The notes beneath the pieces are model-generated. The model was not told where the DNA came from, did not search any database, and saw nothing but the letters and a program-made list of their open reading frames with translations. From contig NZ_LZRP01000008.1 in the NCBI RefSeq assembly GCF_001678665.1, positions 62,001-126,000 of the forward strand: a stretch of 64,000 bases of DNA. Direction: 5' to 3'. This DNA is from Erythrobacter sp. QSSC1-22B. Lineage in GTDB: Bacteria > Pseudomonadota > Alphaproteobacteria > Sphingomonadales > Sphingomonadaceae. The translations under genes and the position numbers were made by a program. Positions within the stretch are counted from its first letter, which is position 1. Each line of letters opens with the position of its first letter. This document shows, in pieces, positions 19,101-28,683 of the stretch.

Positions 19101-20841
19101 TGGTGAGGATCGGCTGGCTGACCTCGAGCCGCTTGTGCAGCCCGGCGTCGCGGCCCAGCAAATTGGGGCGCGGGCCGATCATCGACAGCAGGCTCATCAC
19201 CAGCTCTTCGCGGATCGGATCGATCGGCGGGTTGGTGACTTGCGCGAAGTTCTGCTTGAAATAGTCGTAGAGCAGCCGCGGACGGTCGCTCAGCACAGCG
19301 ATCGGCGTGTCGGTTCCCATCGAACCGATCGGATCCTGACCCGATTCCGCCATCGGCTCGAGGAAGCGCGTCAGGTCCTCCTGCGTATAGCCGAAGGCCT
19401 GCTGGCGATCGAGCAGCGTGGTGGTGGCCGTCGGGAACTCCGACAGCTCGGGCGCGATATGCTCGATGTCCTCGAGCTTGAACTGCGCCTGTTCGAGCCA
19501 TTTCTCGTAAGGATGCGCCGCCGCCAGCTCGGCCTTGAGCTCGGCATCCTCGATGATGCGGCCTTCGTCGAGATCGATCAGCAGCATCTTGCCCGGCTGC
19601 AACCGCCATTTGCGTACGATGTCCGCTTCGTCGATCGGCAGCACGCCGCTCTCGCTGGCGAGGATGACGTGGTCGTCCTTGGTTACGCAATAGCGCGCCG
19701 GGCGCAGGCCGTTGCGATCGAGCGTGGCGCCGATCTGGCGCCCGTCGGTGAAGCACACCGCCGCCGGCCCGTCCCAGGGCTCCATCAGCGCGGCGTGGTA
19801 TTCGTAGAAGGCGCGCCGCGCGGGATCCATCAGCGCATTGCCCGCCCAGGCTTCGGGCATCAGCATCATCATCGCATGGGCGAGGCTGTAGCCCCCGACC
19901 AGCAGCAGCTCGAGCGCGTTGTCGAGACAGGCGGTGTCCGACTGGCCATGCGGGATCAGCGGCCACATCTTGTCGAGATCGACCCCGAGCAGCTCGCTTT
20001 CCATCGTCCGGCGACGCGCGTTCATCCAGTTGACGTTGCCGCGAACCGTGTTGATCTCGCCGTTGTGCGCGGTGAAGCGATAGGGGTGCGCGAGCCGCCA
20101 GCTGGGGAAGGTGTTGGTGCTGAAGCGCTGATGGACGAGGCCGAGCGCCGAGACGCAGTCGGGATCGCGCAGATCGTTGTAGAAGCTTTCGACCTGATGC
20201 GCGAGCAGCAGGCCCTTATAAACGATGGTGCGGCTCGAGAAGCTCGGGATATAGGCCTGCGTCAGGCCGGGGATGCCGTGCTTTTCCGCCAGCCGGGCGA
20301 GCGGGTTTAGGGTCTGCTTGCGGATCACGACCAGCTTGCGTTCGAAGGCATCCTGGTCGGCGCAGTCGGGGCCGCGCCCGACGATGCACTGGCGCATGAT
20401 CGGCATCGAATCGATCACCGCCTGGCCCAGGCCCTCGTGCGTGGTGGGCACATCGCGCCAGCCGAGCACGCGCTGGCCTTCCTTGACGACGAACTTCTCG
20501 AGCTGGTCGACCACGAATGTGGCCGCCTCGCCCTCGCGCGGCAGGAAGCATTGCGCGACGCCGTAATCGCCGGGTGAGGGGAGGTCGATGCCTTCGCTTT
20601 GCGCCCATTTGCGGAACAGCGGGTCGGGAACCTGCAACAGGATACCCGCGCCGTCGCCGAGCAGCGGATCGGCGCCGACCGCGCCGCGATGATCGAGGTT
20701 GCCGAGGATTTCCAGCGCGCGGGTGACGATCGAATGGCTTTTGTCGCCACGGATATGCGCGACCATGCCGACGCCGCAGGCGTCGTGCTCGTTGCGCGGA
20801 TCGTAGAGCCCGCCGGCGGGCGGGGGGGCCGATAGAGTCAT
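16186..20841 (-). CDS. gltB: Glutamate synthase (NADPH) large subunit
   Basis: The 1551-residue protein makes two glutamates from glutamine and 2-oxoglutarate. The class II glutamine amidotransferase domain begins at Cys22 in [14 protein letters not shown], the nucleophile exposed after removal of a 21-residue propeptide. It is followed by the central domain, the FMN-binding synthase domain with [15 protein letters not shown], the 3Fe-4S ligands in [15 protein letters not shown], and the C-terminal GXGXG helix domain ([20 protein letters not shown]). It is full length. It precedes gltD in an operon. A very long frame on the opposite strand here is an artefact of high GC. Confidence 0.97.
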   Translation of the reverse strand: MTLSAPPPAGGLYDPRNEHDACGVGMVAHIRGDKSHSIVTRALEILGNLDHRGAVGADPLLGDGAGILLQVPDPLFRKWAQSEGIDLPSPGDYGVAQCFLPREGEAATFVVDQLEKFVVKEGQRVLGWRDVPTTHEGLGQAVIDSMPIMRQCIVGRGPDCADQDAFERKLVVIRKQTLNPLARLAEKHGIPGLTQAYIPSFSSRTIVYKGLLLAHQVESFYNDLRDPDCVSALGLVHQRFSTNTFPSWRLAHPYRFTAHNGEINTVRGNVNWMNARRRTMESELLGVDLDKMWPLIPHGQSDTACLDNALELLLVGGYSLAHAMMMLMPEAWAGNALMDPARRAFYEYHAALMEPWDGPAAVCFTDGRQIGATLDRNGLRPARYCVTKDDHVILASESGVLPIDEADIVRKWRLQPGKMLLIDLDEGRIIEDAELKAELAAAHPYEKWLEQAQFKLEDIEHIAPELSEFPTATTTLLDRQQAFGYTQEDLTRFLEPMAESGQDPIGSMGTDTPIAVLSDRPRLLYDYFKQNFAQVTNPPIDPIREELVMSLLSMIGPRPNLLGRDAGLHKRLEVSQPILTNEDLGKIRSVEAALDGAFRTATIDCTWDAASGAGGLAMAIKEMCWAATEAVLQDHNILILSDRLQGPDRIPMPAALATAAVHHQLTRQGLRMQTGLVVETGEAREVHHFCVLAGYGAEAINPYLALETLESLRADRLPELAPEKVRDNYVKAVGKGILKVMSKMGISTYQSYCGAQIFDAVGLSSSFIDAYFTGTSTTIEGAGLEQVAEEAVRRHAMAYGDAPIYRTMLDPGGIYQYRLRGEDHAWTPETIANLQHAVRGEKPDNYAAFAKAINEQSERLLTIRGLMELHTLDQPIPLHEVEPAAEIVKRFSTGAMSYGSISREAHTTLAIAMNRIGARSNTGEGGEEPDRFVPMANGDSMRSRIKQVASGRFGVTTEYLVNSDDIQIKMAQGAKPGEGGQLPGHKVDKTIGKVRHSTPGVGLISPPPHHDIYSIEDLAQLIHDLKNVQPEARISVKLVSEVGVGTVAAGVSKCKADHVTISGYEGGTGASPLTSLTHAGSPWEIGLAETQQTLLLNDLRSRIAVQVDGGLRTGRDVAIGALLGADEFGFATAPLIAAGCIMMRKCHLNTCPVGVATQDPVLRKRFTGTPEHVINYFFFVAEELRQIMAEMGFRRVEDMIGRVDLIDTHRVARHWKAKGVDLSRLLASVERVPDAPLRQTGTQDHGLGAAMDRELIAACQPAIVDGKPVVLERTVRNVNRSVGAMLSGRIAEAHGHRGLAPDAIRISLTGVAGQSFGAWLAHGVTLELTGDANDYVGKGLSGGRIVVRPPQHVTREASDNIIVGNTVLYGAIAGEAFFAGVAGERFAVRNSGAVAVVEGTGDHACEYMTGGVVCVLGPTGRNFAAGMSGGVAYVYDPDDSFTALCNRAQVDIRPIEPGEGQGAQNSWGEPQQRARSVEDTGMGDPLYHDAARLRVLVERHLLHTGSARADALLADWDSALRQFKKVMPLDYETALQALEAEREEAAMEAAE

Positions 20842-21042
20842 TCGCTTCCTTCACACCGTCCGGCCCGTCGGAAGCGCGGGGCTTCCGGGGGACCTGACTG
20901 CTGGCGCGCCGGTCGCAGCGCTGCCGGATTGTCGTGAGGCACCGTCATGACAATGCGAATGCGATTTTGCAACCGCGAGGGGCGAAGGAAAGTTTCGTGT
21001 CCGGCAAGTTTTGCGTAACAGCCTTGCCGAACTGTGCGCTGC

Positions 21043-22380
21043 TCAGGACTTGCGGCTGACCCTGTCGAGCTTGTCGAGCGCGTTGCGCAGCCCGGCACGA
21101 GGGTCGTCGGCTTGCTCGTTGCGCGGTTCACCGGGCGCACCACGATCGCGGTCCGCTTCGCGGCGCAGGAAGGCGATCACCGGATCGCCGGACTGTTCTG
21201 TGGGGCCGGATGCAGGCTGCGGGTCCGCGGGGGCTGCAAGGTCCGAAGCCGATCGCGAGCGCTGCGCGGCCAGCGCGGCATCGAAACGGGCGACCAGTTC
21301 GGAGAGCGAAGCCGCCGCAAGATCGCGCGGCGGCGATTGCAGGGTTTCCGGCGCTTCGGCGGGGTCTGCCGAGCGCGGATCCTCGTCGAACCGGGGCTCG
21401 GGTTCGGCGGGAATATCTTCGTATTCGGCTTCCTCGATCAGTTCGGGCCCGTCGCGCTCAGGTCCTTCGCGATCAGGCCCGCCGAAATCGGGCTCATCGA
21501 AATCGGGACCTTCCCGATCGGTATCCCGCGGTTCGGTGCCAATGTGCTCGTGCTCGGGCTCCGGCCAGGCTTCGAGATTGGGTTCCAGTTCGTGCTCTTC
21601 GGCAACCGGTTCGGCGCGGGACCAGTCCTCGAGCGGATCCTCGTCGAAATTGCGGCGCTGGACGCGGGGGAGCCCGGCGACCAGCCGATCGGCGGCGAAG
21701 CGGTCCAGATCGTCATCCCCGTCGGCCGAAGGTGCTTCGGTTTCTTCCGCGGCGACGGTTTCCGCTTCGGCTGCGTCTTCAAGGCGGATTTCGCTTGCCT
21801 GCAGGATGCGCTCGACCGGGTCCTCGGCGAGCCCTTCTTCGGCAGCCTGCTCCTCGGTGATCTGCTCCTCGGGAAGCGGCTCTTCGCGTTCGCTCAGGCT
21901 GTGGCGTCGGGCCAGCCGCGCCGGGACCGCGCCCACGGTCTCGCCGGTGCCCTCGCCTGTCGCCGAATCGTCGCGACCGGCCATGTCCGTGGATGCCTCT
22001 TCGGCCACTTCTTGCATCGTCGTTTCGTCGTCATCGGCGAGCCAGGGAGAATCCTGTGCCGGTTCGGCCGCTTCGCTCTGGGTCTGCGCTGTGGTCTGCC
22101 CTGCGGCCTGCACCCGGCGGACACGCGCCGCGATTGCCAAGCCCAGCAGCGCACCGAGCAACGCGGCGACAGCGCTGATGGCCAGACGCGCGGTGTCGCC
22201 CAGCGGCGGTGCGGCAGCGGGCACCAGATTGGCGAGCCCGGTTCCCACCACCAGCCCTTCGAAATTCGCGGGCGGCACGACGAAGGTGCCCAGCCCGAGC
22301 AGGGCGGCGAACCACAGCGCCACGATCACCGGAAAGGCCGGATGCGCGGTAAACGGTTTGGTGGTGCGGCTGGCGCCCAT
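21043..22380 (-). CDS. Acidic membrane protein of unknown function
   Basis: The 445-residue product has two hydrophobic helices near the N-terminus (FPVIVALWFAALLGLGTFVV and LAISAVAALLGALLGLAIAA). A very acidic, low-complexity region of about 300 residues follows, rich in Glu, Asp and Pro (for example EEPLPEEQITEEQAAEEGLA), with short imperfect repeats around FDEPDFGGPDREGPERDGP. The C-terminus ends in NALDKLDRVSRKS. I do not recognise a family. It lies 37 bases downstream of the exosortase-associated glycosyltransferase gene and is probably co-transcribed with it. Confidence 0.75.
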   Translation of the reverse strand: MGASRTTKPFTAHPAFPVIVALWFAALLGLGTFVVPPANFEGLVVGTGLANLVPAAAPPLGDTARLAISAVAALLGALLGLAIAARVRRVQAAGQTTAQTQSEAAEPAQDSPWLADDDETTMQEVAEEASTDMAGRDDSATGEGTGETVGAVPARLARRHSLSEREEPLPEEQITEEQAAEEGLAEDPVERILQASEIRLEDAAEAETVAAEETEAPSADGDDDLDRFAADRLVAGLPRVQRRNFDEDPLEDWSRAEPVAEEHELEPNLEAWPEPEHEHIGTEPRDTDREGPDFDEPDFGGPDREGPERDGPELIEEAEYEDIPAEPEPRFDEDPRSADPAEAPETLQSPPRDLAAASLSELVARFDAALAAQRSRSASDLAAPADPQPASGPTEQSGDPVIAFLRREADRDRGAPGEPRNEQADDPRAGLRNALDKLDRVSRKS

Positions 22381-22417
22381 AGTCGCGTCGTTCTCTTTGT
22401 TATGCCTCAGGATACCG

Positions 22418-23689
22418 CTATCGGGCGGTACGCGAGAGGTTCTTGTCCGATTTGCGCCCTAGCAGGCTTAGGTAAACGGCCTGATAACGATGAAGATTAT
22501 GCGCCCAGTCGTGATGCGCTGCAACCTGCGCTCGGGCCCTTTCACGCATCGCGTCCCATTCGCTGCGGGAATCGAGCAGATCGGCGAGCGCATCGGCGCA
22601 ACCTTGCGGATCGTCGGGCGGGAACAATATCCCGGTGCGGCCATCCTCGATCAGCTCGCGATGCCCGCCGACATCGGATGCCGCGACGATGCGCTGCTGC
22701 GCCATCGCCTCGAGCGGCTTCAACGGCGTGACCAGATCGGTCAAACGGCTGCGCTTGCGCGGATAGGCGAGCACGTCGATCAGCGAATAATAGCGCTCCA
22801 CCTCGGAATGCGGGACCCTGCCGGTAAAGACGATGCCATCGGCGGCGGGGCTGGCGGCGGCGCGCGCGCGCAAGGCCTCGTCCATTGGTCCGCCGCCGAC
22901 CAGCAGCAGCCGCGCCCGCGGATGGCGTGCCCGCAGCAATGGCAGCGCAGCGATCAGATCGTCGAGGCCCTCGTAATCGTAGAAACTGCCGACGAAGCCG
23001 ATCACCGGGCCGCCATCCAGCCCCAGCTCGTCGGCCAGCGCATCGTCGCGCACTGGCGGATCGCCGAACAGCGCCAGATCGACGCCATTGGGCGACAGCC
23101 CGATCTTGCCTCCATCGTGGTCGCGCGCGACCAGATCGTCGCGCAGGCCTTCGCAAATGGTGAACACCGCATCCGCCCCCGCGACTACGCGGTTTTCCAG
23201 CGCGCGGGTCAGCCGGTATTTGAGCGATCCGGGCCGGCCGGTGCCGTTGCCGACCGCGGCATCTTCCCAGAAGGCACGGATTTCATAGATGAAGGGCAGG
23301 TTGAGCCGGTGCGCGGCGCGCAGGCCCGCCATGCCGGTAAGCGCGGGCGAATGCGCATGGATGATATCGGGCCGCCAGCTGTGCGCTGCCTGTTCGATGG
23401 CCCGGCGCAAGCCCTCGATCTCGTTCCATTCGCGAACACCGGGCCATTCGCGAAAGCCCGGCGGGCCCGAGGGCAGCGTCGGCGCGCGGAAGAAGGTCAG
23501 CCCCTCGGCCTCTTCCATGCTTACGCCCTCGGAAGGCATCGCGGAGGCATCGCCGCCCTGCCGCGGCCCTGTGAGCCCGCGCACCTCCATCCCCGCAGCG
23601 ATCTGGCTTTTCATGATCGCGCGCGTACGAAAGGTGTAGCCGGAATGCAGCGGCAGCGAGTGGTCGAGGATATGCAGAACTCTGGTCAT
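22418..23689 (-). CDS. Exosortase A-associated glycosyltransferase
   Basis: The 423-residue GT-B glycosyltransferase has the N-terminal VLHILDHSLPLHSGYTFRTR characteristic of the family TIGR04063, glycosyltransferases associated with exosortase A (XrtA) exopolysaccharide loci. The C-terminal GT1 donor-binding half is present (SPNGVDLALFGD, VGSFYDYEGLDDLIAALP, EAMAQQRIVAASDVGGHREL). It probably adds a sugar to the exopolysaccharide repeat. The ATG at 23687-23689 fits the family start; an in-frame start at 23707 is less likely. It is divergent from the O-antigen-ligase-like gene, also XrtA-associated, and no exosortase is visible in the window. Confidence 0.88.
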   Translation of the reverse strand: MTRVLHILDHSLPLHSGYTFRTRAIMKSQIAAGMEVRGLTGPRQGGDASAMPSEGVSMEEAEGLTFFRAPTLPSGPPGFREWPGVREWNEIEGLRRAIEQAAHSWRPDIIHAHSPALTGMAGLRAAHRLNLPFIYEIRAFWEDAAVGNGTGRPGSLKYRLTRALENRVVAGADAVFTICEGLRDDLVARDHDGGKIGLSPNGVDLALFGDPPVRDDALADELGLDGGPVIGFVGSFYDYEGLDDLIAALPLLRARHPRARLLLVGGGPMDEALRARAAASPAADGIVFTGRVPHSEVERYYSLIDVLAYPRKRSRLTDLVTPLKPLEAMAQQRIVAASDVGGHRELIEDGRTGILFPPDDPQGCADALADLLDSRSEWDAMRERARAQVAAHHDWAHNLHRYQAVYLSLLGRKSDKNLSRTAR

Positions 23690-23790
23690 CGGGCTATGCT
23701 GTTGCACAACAGGCTTAACGCCCCGTCAACCGCGATGGCCTAGGGCGGGGCCGACCGCGCGCACACCGCGCCTTGCAAGAGACGCAGTAT

Positions 23791-23985
23791 TTGATCGACT
23801 ATTTCGCCCTTGCCCTGACCCACGGCCTGCTGCTGATCGCGCTGTTGCGGCTGATCGGGCGCGAGGACGTCGATATCGATCCCCCGGTCTCCGACGAAGA
23901 ACCGGAGCCCGTCGCACCTGCACAACCGCCCGTGAGCGGCGCCGCGGCGCGACGCGCGGCGCGAAAGCGGCGGCGCAATGCTTGA
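23791..23985 (+). CDS. Small membrane protein upstream of the exosortase-associated ligase
   Basis: This 64-residue frame starts at TTG with an AAGAGA element 8 bases upstream; another TTG at 23773 gives 70 residues. The product has one hydrophobic segment (YFALALTHGLLLIALLRLI), an acidic proline stretch and a strongly basic tail (ARRAARKRRRNA). Its stop overlaps the start of the next gene by 8 bases, which suggests translational coupling. No family is recognised. The lack of an ATG leaves some doubt, but the position and membrane-like composition support a real gene. Confidence 0.5.
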   Translation: MIDYFALALTHGLLLIALLRLIGREDVDIDPPVSDEEPEPVAPAQPPVSGAAARRAARKRRRNA

Positions 23986-25372
23986 TCTGGCGCTCTTCGC
24001 ATTCGTCCTGGCGTTTCTGGCGCTTGGGATCGCGCGCCCTTTTCTGTGGGTGCTTGCCTATATCTATATCGACATCCTCGCGCCGCAGAAGATCGGCTGG
24101 ACGCTCTCGCCCGCGCTCCCGATCTCGCTGATTGCATTCTGCGCTGCCTTTGCCGGCTGGCTGCTGACCGATTCGAAGAAGGAGACGAGGATACACTACC
24201 GCCAGGGGCTGATGGTGGCGCTGCTGCTCTATTGCGCCTTTACCACCACGCTATCCGCCTTTCCGGTCGAGGCGGCGCACAAATGGAGCTGGGTGTGGAA
24301 AGCGCTGGTGTTTGCGATCTTCCTGCCATTCACGCTCACCACCAGAACGCGGATGGAAGCGCTGCTGGTGACCGTCGTGCTGACGTTGGGTGCGATCGTC
24401 ATTGCCACCGGGATGAAGACCGTGCTCGGCGGGGGCGGCTACGAAAGCCTCTATTTCTTCGTCAACGACAATTCGGGCATCTACGAAAGCTCGACCCTGG
24501 CCACGGTTTCGATCGGCTCGATCCCGCTGGTCCTGTGGTTGATGAAGCACGGCACTATCTTCCTTCCCGACTGGCGGGTGAAACTGTTCGGCTATGGGGT
24601 GATCTTTTCCTGCCTGCTGATCCCGGTGGGGACCGAGGCGCGCACCGGGCTGGTGTGTATCGCGGTGCTGGGCGTGCTGATGCTGCGCGATGTGAAGAAC
24701 CGCATCCTCTATCTGCTCGGCGCCGGCGTGCTCGCTATCGCGGCGCTGCCATTCCTGCCGCAAAGCTATTACGAACGCATGGCCACCATCGGCAGTCACG
24801 ATGGCGATGCCTCGGCGTCGACCCGGGTCGCGGTGTGGAACTGGACGCTGGACTATGTCGCCGAGCACCCGCTCGGGGGCGGGTTCGATGCCTACCGCGC
24901 CAACAGCTTCACCTATATGATGCCGGTGCGGACCCAGCAGGGCAATTCGATCGCGGTCGATTATGTCGAGGTCACCGACAAGGGCCGCGCGTTCCATTCG
25001 GCCTATTTCGAGCTGCTCGGCGAACAGGGCTATCCCGGCTTTCTGATCTGGATCGCGCTGCAGATAACCGGCCTGATTCAGATGGAGAAACTTCGCCGCC
25101 GCTATCGCAAGCGCGACGGGCCACGCGCCGCATGGAAGGCCGATCTCGCCAGCGCGCTGCAGGCGGCGCAGATCGTCTATCTGGTCGGCGCAACCTTCCA
25201 GGGAATCGCCTATCAGCCGGTAATCTATCTGTTCCTTGGGCTGCAGATCGCATTGTGGACCTATTGCGCGCGGCGCGAATCGGCGCAGCCGCAGGAATCC
25301 GACAGCGGTCGCGAGGCCAAGCGTGCGCGGCGCCGGCGTGACCCGCCGCAACGCGACCCCGCCTTGCCGTAA
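23978..25372 (+). CDS. O-antigen ligase-like protein, exosortase A-associated (PEP_O_lig_1 type)
   Basis: The 464-residue multi-pass membrane protein has about ten hydrophobic segments. It contains the N-terminal FLWVLAYIYIDILAPQKIGW typical of TIGR03097, putative O-glycosylation ligases linked to XrtA loci, and the ligase-type periplasmic loop RVAVWNWTLDYVAEHPLGGG with HSAYFELLGEQGYPG. These proteins probably transfer or polymerise glycan at the periplasmic face. The C-terminal 30 residues are basic and proline-rich. Together with the divergent glycosyltransferase it suggests exopolysaccharide decoration. Confidence 0.88.
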   Translation: MLDLALFAFVLAFLALGIARPFLWVLAYIYIDILAPQKIGWTLSPALPISLIAFCAAFAGWLLTDSKKETRIHYRQGLMVALLLYCAFTTTLSAFPVEAAHKWSWVWKALVFAIFLPFTLTTRTRMEALLVTVVLTLGAIVIATGMKTVLGGGGYESLYFFVNDNSGIYESSTLATVSIGSIPLVLWLMKHGTIFLPDWRVKLFGYGVIFSCLLIPVGTEARTGLVCIAVLGVLMLRDVKNRILYLLGAGVLAIAALPFLPQSYYERMATIGSHDGDASASTRVAVWNWTLDYVAEHPLGGGFDAYRANSFTYMMPVRTQQGNSIAVDYVEVTDKGRAFHSAYFELLGEQGYPGFLIWIALQITGLIQMEKLRRRYRKRDGPRAAWKADLASALQAAQIVYLVGATFQGIAYQPVIYLFLGLQIALWTYCARRESAQPQESDSGREAKRARRRRDPPQRDPALP

Positions 25373-25462
25373 GGGCAGCATTCGCGCGGTTGCGCGCGCC
25401 TTTGCCATCCGCCATGACGATCCGCGACCGCGTGGGGCTTCCCGCGCGCAATTTGCGTATTC

Positions 25463-25472
25463 AGAGGAGAGG
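25463..25472 (+). promoter_or_regulatory. Strong ribosome binding site of the MaoC gene
   Basis: AGAGGAGAGG lies 3-8 bases before the ATG at 25476. It decides this start among several in-frame upstream alternatives. Confidence 0.7.
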
Positions 25473-25475
25473 CAT

Positions 25476-25925
25476 ATGACCCCGCAGGACATGGCAACCA
25501 AGGCCGGCGAACATCTCGGCACCAGCGAATGGGCCGAGATGAGCCAGGAGCGCATCAACCAGTTCGCCGAGGCGACCGGCGATCACCAGTTCATCCATAT
25601 CGACGAGGAAAAGGCCAAGCTGACCCCGTTCGGCGGGACCATCGCCCACGGCTTCCTGACCCTGTCGATGATCCCCTATCTGTCCGCCAATTCCGACCTG
25701 CCCAAGGTCGATGGCGTGAAAATGGGCGTCAATTACGGTGGCAACAAGACGCGCTTCATCAGCCCGGTGAAATCGGGCAAGCGCATCCGTGGCCACTGGA
25801 AGCTGGTCGATCTGACCGAGAAGCGCCCCGGCCAGTGGCAGCAGACCAGCGAGATCACCATCGAGATCGAAGGCGAGGACAAGCCCGCCCTGATCACCGA
25901 ATGGATCATGCAGTTCTTCGTCTGA
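25476..25925 (+). CDS. MaoC-family (R)-specific enoyl-CoA hydratase-like protein
   Basis: The 149-residue single hot-dog domain carries the hydratase-2 motif with Asp and His in [14 protein letters not shown], followed by [13 protein letters not shown]. Such enzymes hydrate trans-2-enoyl-CoA to (R)-3-hydroxyacyl-CoA, linking beta-oxidation to polyhydroxyalkanoate synthesis. A thiolase gene follows 52 bases downstream and phaZ is convergent, which fits short-chain acyl-CoA or PHA metabolism. Substrate chain length cannot be read from the sequence. Confidence 0.88.
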   Translation: MTPQDMATKAGEHLGTSEWAEMSQERINQFAEATGDHQFIHIDEEKAKLTPFGGTIAHGFLTLSMIPYLSANSDLPKVDGVKMGVNYGGNKTRFISPVKSGKRIRGHWKLVDLTEKRPGQWQQTSEITIEIEGEDKPALITEWIMQFFV

Positions 25926-25977
25926 TCGCGCCCCTTCCCGGCGACATCATCACGACTCAATTTTGAAAGGATTTCCC

Positions 25978-27156
25978 ATGCGCGACGCAGTCATCGTATC
26001 CACCGCCCGCACCGCCATCGGCCGCGCCTACAAGGGCGGCTTCAACGACACCACCGGCCCGACTCTGGGCTCCTACTCGCTCAAGGCCGCGATCGAGCGC
26101 GCCGGTGTCGAATCCGACCTTATCGACGATGTGGTGTGGGGCGCCGCGCTCCAGCAGGGCACGCAGGCGGGCAATCTCGCGCGTCAGGTCGCGCTGCGCG
26201 CCGGCTGCCCGATCGGCACCAGCGGCATGACGATCGATCGCCAGTGTTCCTCGGGCCTGATGGCCATCGCCACCGCGTCGAAGCAGGTCACGCTCGACCG
26301 CATGGACGTGGTCGCCGCCGGCGGGCAGGAATCGGTCAGCCTGGTGCAGACCAAGGAAATGCGGGTCATGCCCGATCCCGAGCTGATCGCGATGCACGGC
26401 GCGATCTACATGCCGATGCTGCAGACCGCCGAAACCGTTGCCCAGCGTTATGGCATCAGCCGCGAGGCGCAGGATGAATACGCGCTCCAGTCGCAGCAGC
26501 GCACCGCCGCGGCGCAGGAAGCGGGCCGCTTCGACGCCGAAATCGTGTCCGTCAGCACCACCCACAAGGTCAAGGACAAGGAGACCGGCGAGGTTTCGGA
26601 CCACGAGATCACCATTGCCAAGGACGAAGGCAACCGTCCGCAGACCAACCTCGAAGGCCTGTCCTCGCTGCAGCCGGTCATGGGGCCTGGCACCAGCATC
26701 ACCGCGGGCAATGCCTCGCAACTGTCCGACGGTTCGTCGGCCAGCGTGATCATGGAAGCCAAGCTGGCCGAGCAGAAGGGCTTGCAGCCGCTGGGCCGCT
26801 ATATCGGCATGGCGGTTGCGGGCACCGAGCCCGACGAAATGGGCATCGGTCCGATCTTCGCCATTCCCAAGCTGCTCAAGCGCTTCGACCTCAAGGTCGA
26901 GGATATCGGGCTGTGGGAACTGAACGAGGCGTTCGCGGTGCAGGTGATCTATTGCCGCGACAAGCTGGGGATCGACAACGACAAGCTCAACGTCAACGGC
27001 GGCTCGATCTCGATCGGTCACCCCTATGGCATGACCGGCGCGCGCTGCGTCGGCCACACGCTGATCGAGGGCAAGCGTCGCGGCGCGAAATACGGCGTCG
27101 TCACCATGTGCGTCGGTGGCGGCATGGGCGCAGCGGGCCTGTTCGAGATCTTCTGA
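25978..27156 (+). CDS. Acetyl-CoA acyltransferase (thiolase)
   Basis: The 392-residue thiolase has the acyl-accepting Cys90 in [11 protein letters not shown], the catalytic NEAFA and His in [16 protein letters not shown], and the second cysteine in [12 protein letters not shown]. It would cleave 3-ketoacyl-CoA or condense acetyl-CoA. Sequence alone does not separate a FadA-type from a PhaA-type role. GAAAGGA precedes the ATG at 25978. A long double hairpin ends the unit. Confidence 0.92.
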   Translation: MRDAVIVSTARTAIGRAYKGGFNDTTGPTLGSYSLKAAIERAGVESDLIDDVVWGAALQQGTQAGNLARQVALRAGCPIGTSGMTIDRQCSSGLMAIATASKQVTLDRMDVVAAGGQESVSLVQTKEMRVMPDPELIAMHGAIYMPMLQTAETVAQRYGISREAQDEYALQSQQRTAAAQEAGRFDAEIVSVSTTHKVKDKETGEVSDHEITIAKDEGNRPQTNLEGLSSLQPVMGPGTSITAGNASQLSDGSSASVIMEAKLAEQKGLQPLGRYIGMAVAGTEPDEMGIGPIFAIPKLLKRFDLKVEDIGLWELNEAFAVQVIYCRDKLGIDNDKLNVNGGSISIGHPYGMTGARCVGHTLIEGKRRGAKYGVVTMCVGGGMGAAGLFEIF

Positions 27157-27168
27157 TGGATTGAGGCT

Positions 27169-27212
27169 GGGTGGGGGTTCGGCGCTTCAATTGACGCGCC
27201 GAACCCCCACCC
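27169..27212. terminator. Long perfect inverted repeat between convergent thiolase and phaZ
   Basis: Arms GGGTGGGGGTTCGGCGC (27169-27185) and GCGCCGAACCCCCACCC (27196-27212) are perfect 17-bp complements around a 10-base loop. The position between convergent genes suits a bidirectional terminator or REP-like element. There is no clear U-tract. Confidence 0.6.
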
Positions 27213-27216
27213 TGAC

Positions 27217-27235
27217 CCCTCCCCGTTGGGGAGGG
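27217..27235. repeat. Second hairpin of the REP-like pair
   Basis: CCCTCCCC (27217-27224) pairs with GGGGAGGG (27228-27235) around GTT. It is 4 bases from the longer hairpin and 19 bases from the phaZ stop. Confidence 0.55.
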
Positions 27236-27254
27236 AAGCTTCGCACCTAAGAAT

Positions 27255-28493
27255 TCAGCCGTGCGCGGCGATGAATTCCTCGACCACCGGAGCGATCTTG
27301 TCGCGCCAGCGGCTGCCGTTGAAGATGCCGTAATGGCCCGCGCCTTCGGCCATGAAATAGCGCTTCTTCGAGGCGTCGAGATTGGGGGTCAGCTCGAGCG
27401 CCGCACGGGTTTGACCCAGCCCCGAAATGTCGTCGCGTTCGCCCTCGATCGCCAGCAACGCGGTCTTGGTGAGCGCGCCCAGATCGACCAGCCGGTCGCG
27501 ATGGGTGAAGGTGTTGTTGGGGATCGAGTGCTCCTGGAACACCTCAACCACCGTCTGGAGGTAGAATTCCGCGGTCATGTCGCAGACCGAGCGGTATTCC
27601 TCGTAGAAATCCTTGGTCGCCTGCGCGCTCTCGTCGTCGCCCGCGTTGATGTGTTTGAACATCTCGTAATGGCTTTTCATATGGCTGCCGAGGTTCATGC
27701 TCATGAAGCTCGCGAGCTGGAGGAAGCCCGGATAGACCCGCCGCCCGGCGCCGCGATGCTGCATCGGCACGGTTACGATCACCGTCTGGCGGAACCACTC
27801 GATCGGGCGATCCATCGCCATGTCGTTGACCGAGGTCGGCGAGCAGCGGGTGTCGATCGGCCCGCCCATCATGGTCAGCGTGGCGGGTGCACAGGGGTGG
27901 GAATCCCGGTTCATGATCGCGGTCGCGGCAAAGACCGGCACCGACGGCTGGCACACCGCCATCACATGCGCGTTTTCGCCAATATGCTCGAGAAACTCGA
28001 TCACATAGTCGATATAATCGTCGAGATCGAAGCTCCCCTCGTGAAGGGGGACGGTCTTGGCATCGGCCCAGTCGGTGACATAGACCTCGTAATTCTCGAT
28101 CATCCGCTCGACCGTGCCGCGCAGCAGCGTGGCGTAATGCCCGCTCATCGGGGCCACGATCAGCAGCCGGGGCGCGTCCTCGGGGAGGCTCTCGCGGCGG
28201 AATCGCTTGAGATCGCCGAACGGCTTGTTGAGTACCGTCGCTTCGACCACGCGGTCGTCCTTGCCGTCGATTGCCACGGTCTCGATGCCCCAGGCGGGTT
28301 TGCCGCGCGGGGCCGAGGCGTGGGCGAAGACCTCGAGCGCGGAGGACGCGATCGGTCCCAGCCCGAGATAACCGGACGGGCCGGTATAATTTGCCGGATT
28401 GGCCGGGTTGGTCATCATCTCGGCGCCGATGGCGGCCCAGGCGCTGGCACTCGAAAGCCAGCTGCGTTGCAATTCATAAGCGTGGTAAAGCAT
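27255..28493 (-). CDS. phaZ: Intracellular polyhydroxyalkanoate depolymerase
   Basis: The 412-residue protein matches the intracellular PHB depolymerase family. It has the N-terminal MLYHAYELQRS, the nucleophile Cys181 in MAVCQPSVP (intracellular depolymerases use Cys instead of Ser), the acid region EGERDDISG and the His in EGAGHYGIFNGSRWR. It mobilises stored polyhydroxybutyrate granules in the cytoplasm. The ATG at 28491-28493 is the family start. With phbB, the MaoC hydratase and thiolases it indicates a PHA cycle; the synthase is not in this window. Confidence 0.93.
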   Translation of the reverse strand: MLYHAYELQRSWLSSASAWAAIGAEMMTNPANPANYTGPSGYLGLGPIASSALEVFAHASAPRGKPAWGIETVAIDGKDDRVVEATVLNKPFGDLKRFRRESLPEDAPRLLIVAPMSGHYATLLRGTVERMIENYEVYVTDWADAKTVPLHEGSFDLDDYIDYVIEFLEHIGENAHVMAVCQPSVPVFAATAIMNRDSHPCAPATLTMMGGPIDTRCSPTSVNDMAMDRPIEWFRQTVIVTVPMQHRGAGRRVYPGFLQLASFMSMNLGSHMKSHYEMFKHINAGDDESAQATKDFYEEYRSVCDMTAEFYLQTVVEVFQEHSIPNNTFTHRDRLVDLGALTKTALLAIEGERDDISGLGQTRAALELTPNLDASKKRYFMAEGAGHYGIFNGSRWRDKIAPVVEEFIAAHG

Positions 28494-28683
28494 TGGTTTC
28501 CCCTGCAAACGCCTTGTCCTGACGTCCAGACATTGTGGCAAGGTGGCGCTTTGGCGCCCATTGTGCAATGCACAATCGCCCGCGTCCTCCCATGCGCGCC
28601 GTCGCGGAAACCCTCGGGCAAGCCATCTAAACCCGGCGAACAAACTCCGGGAGTGGATGGATTTCGGCGACGCGGGAGCCTAG

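Noticed and set aside
16333-20310. A 1325-codon open frame on the plus strand opposite gltB
   Set aside because: It is the antisense shadow of a GC-rich gene; its product is Arg/Asp/Gly-rich low complexity, while gltB on the other strand has every expected motif.
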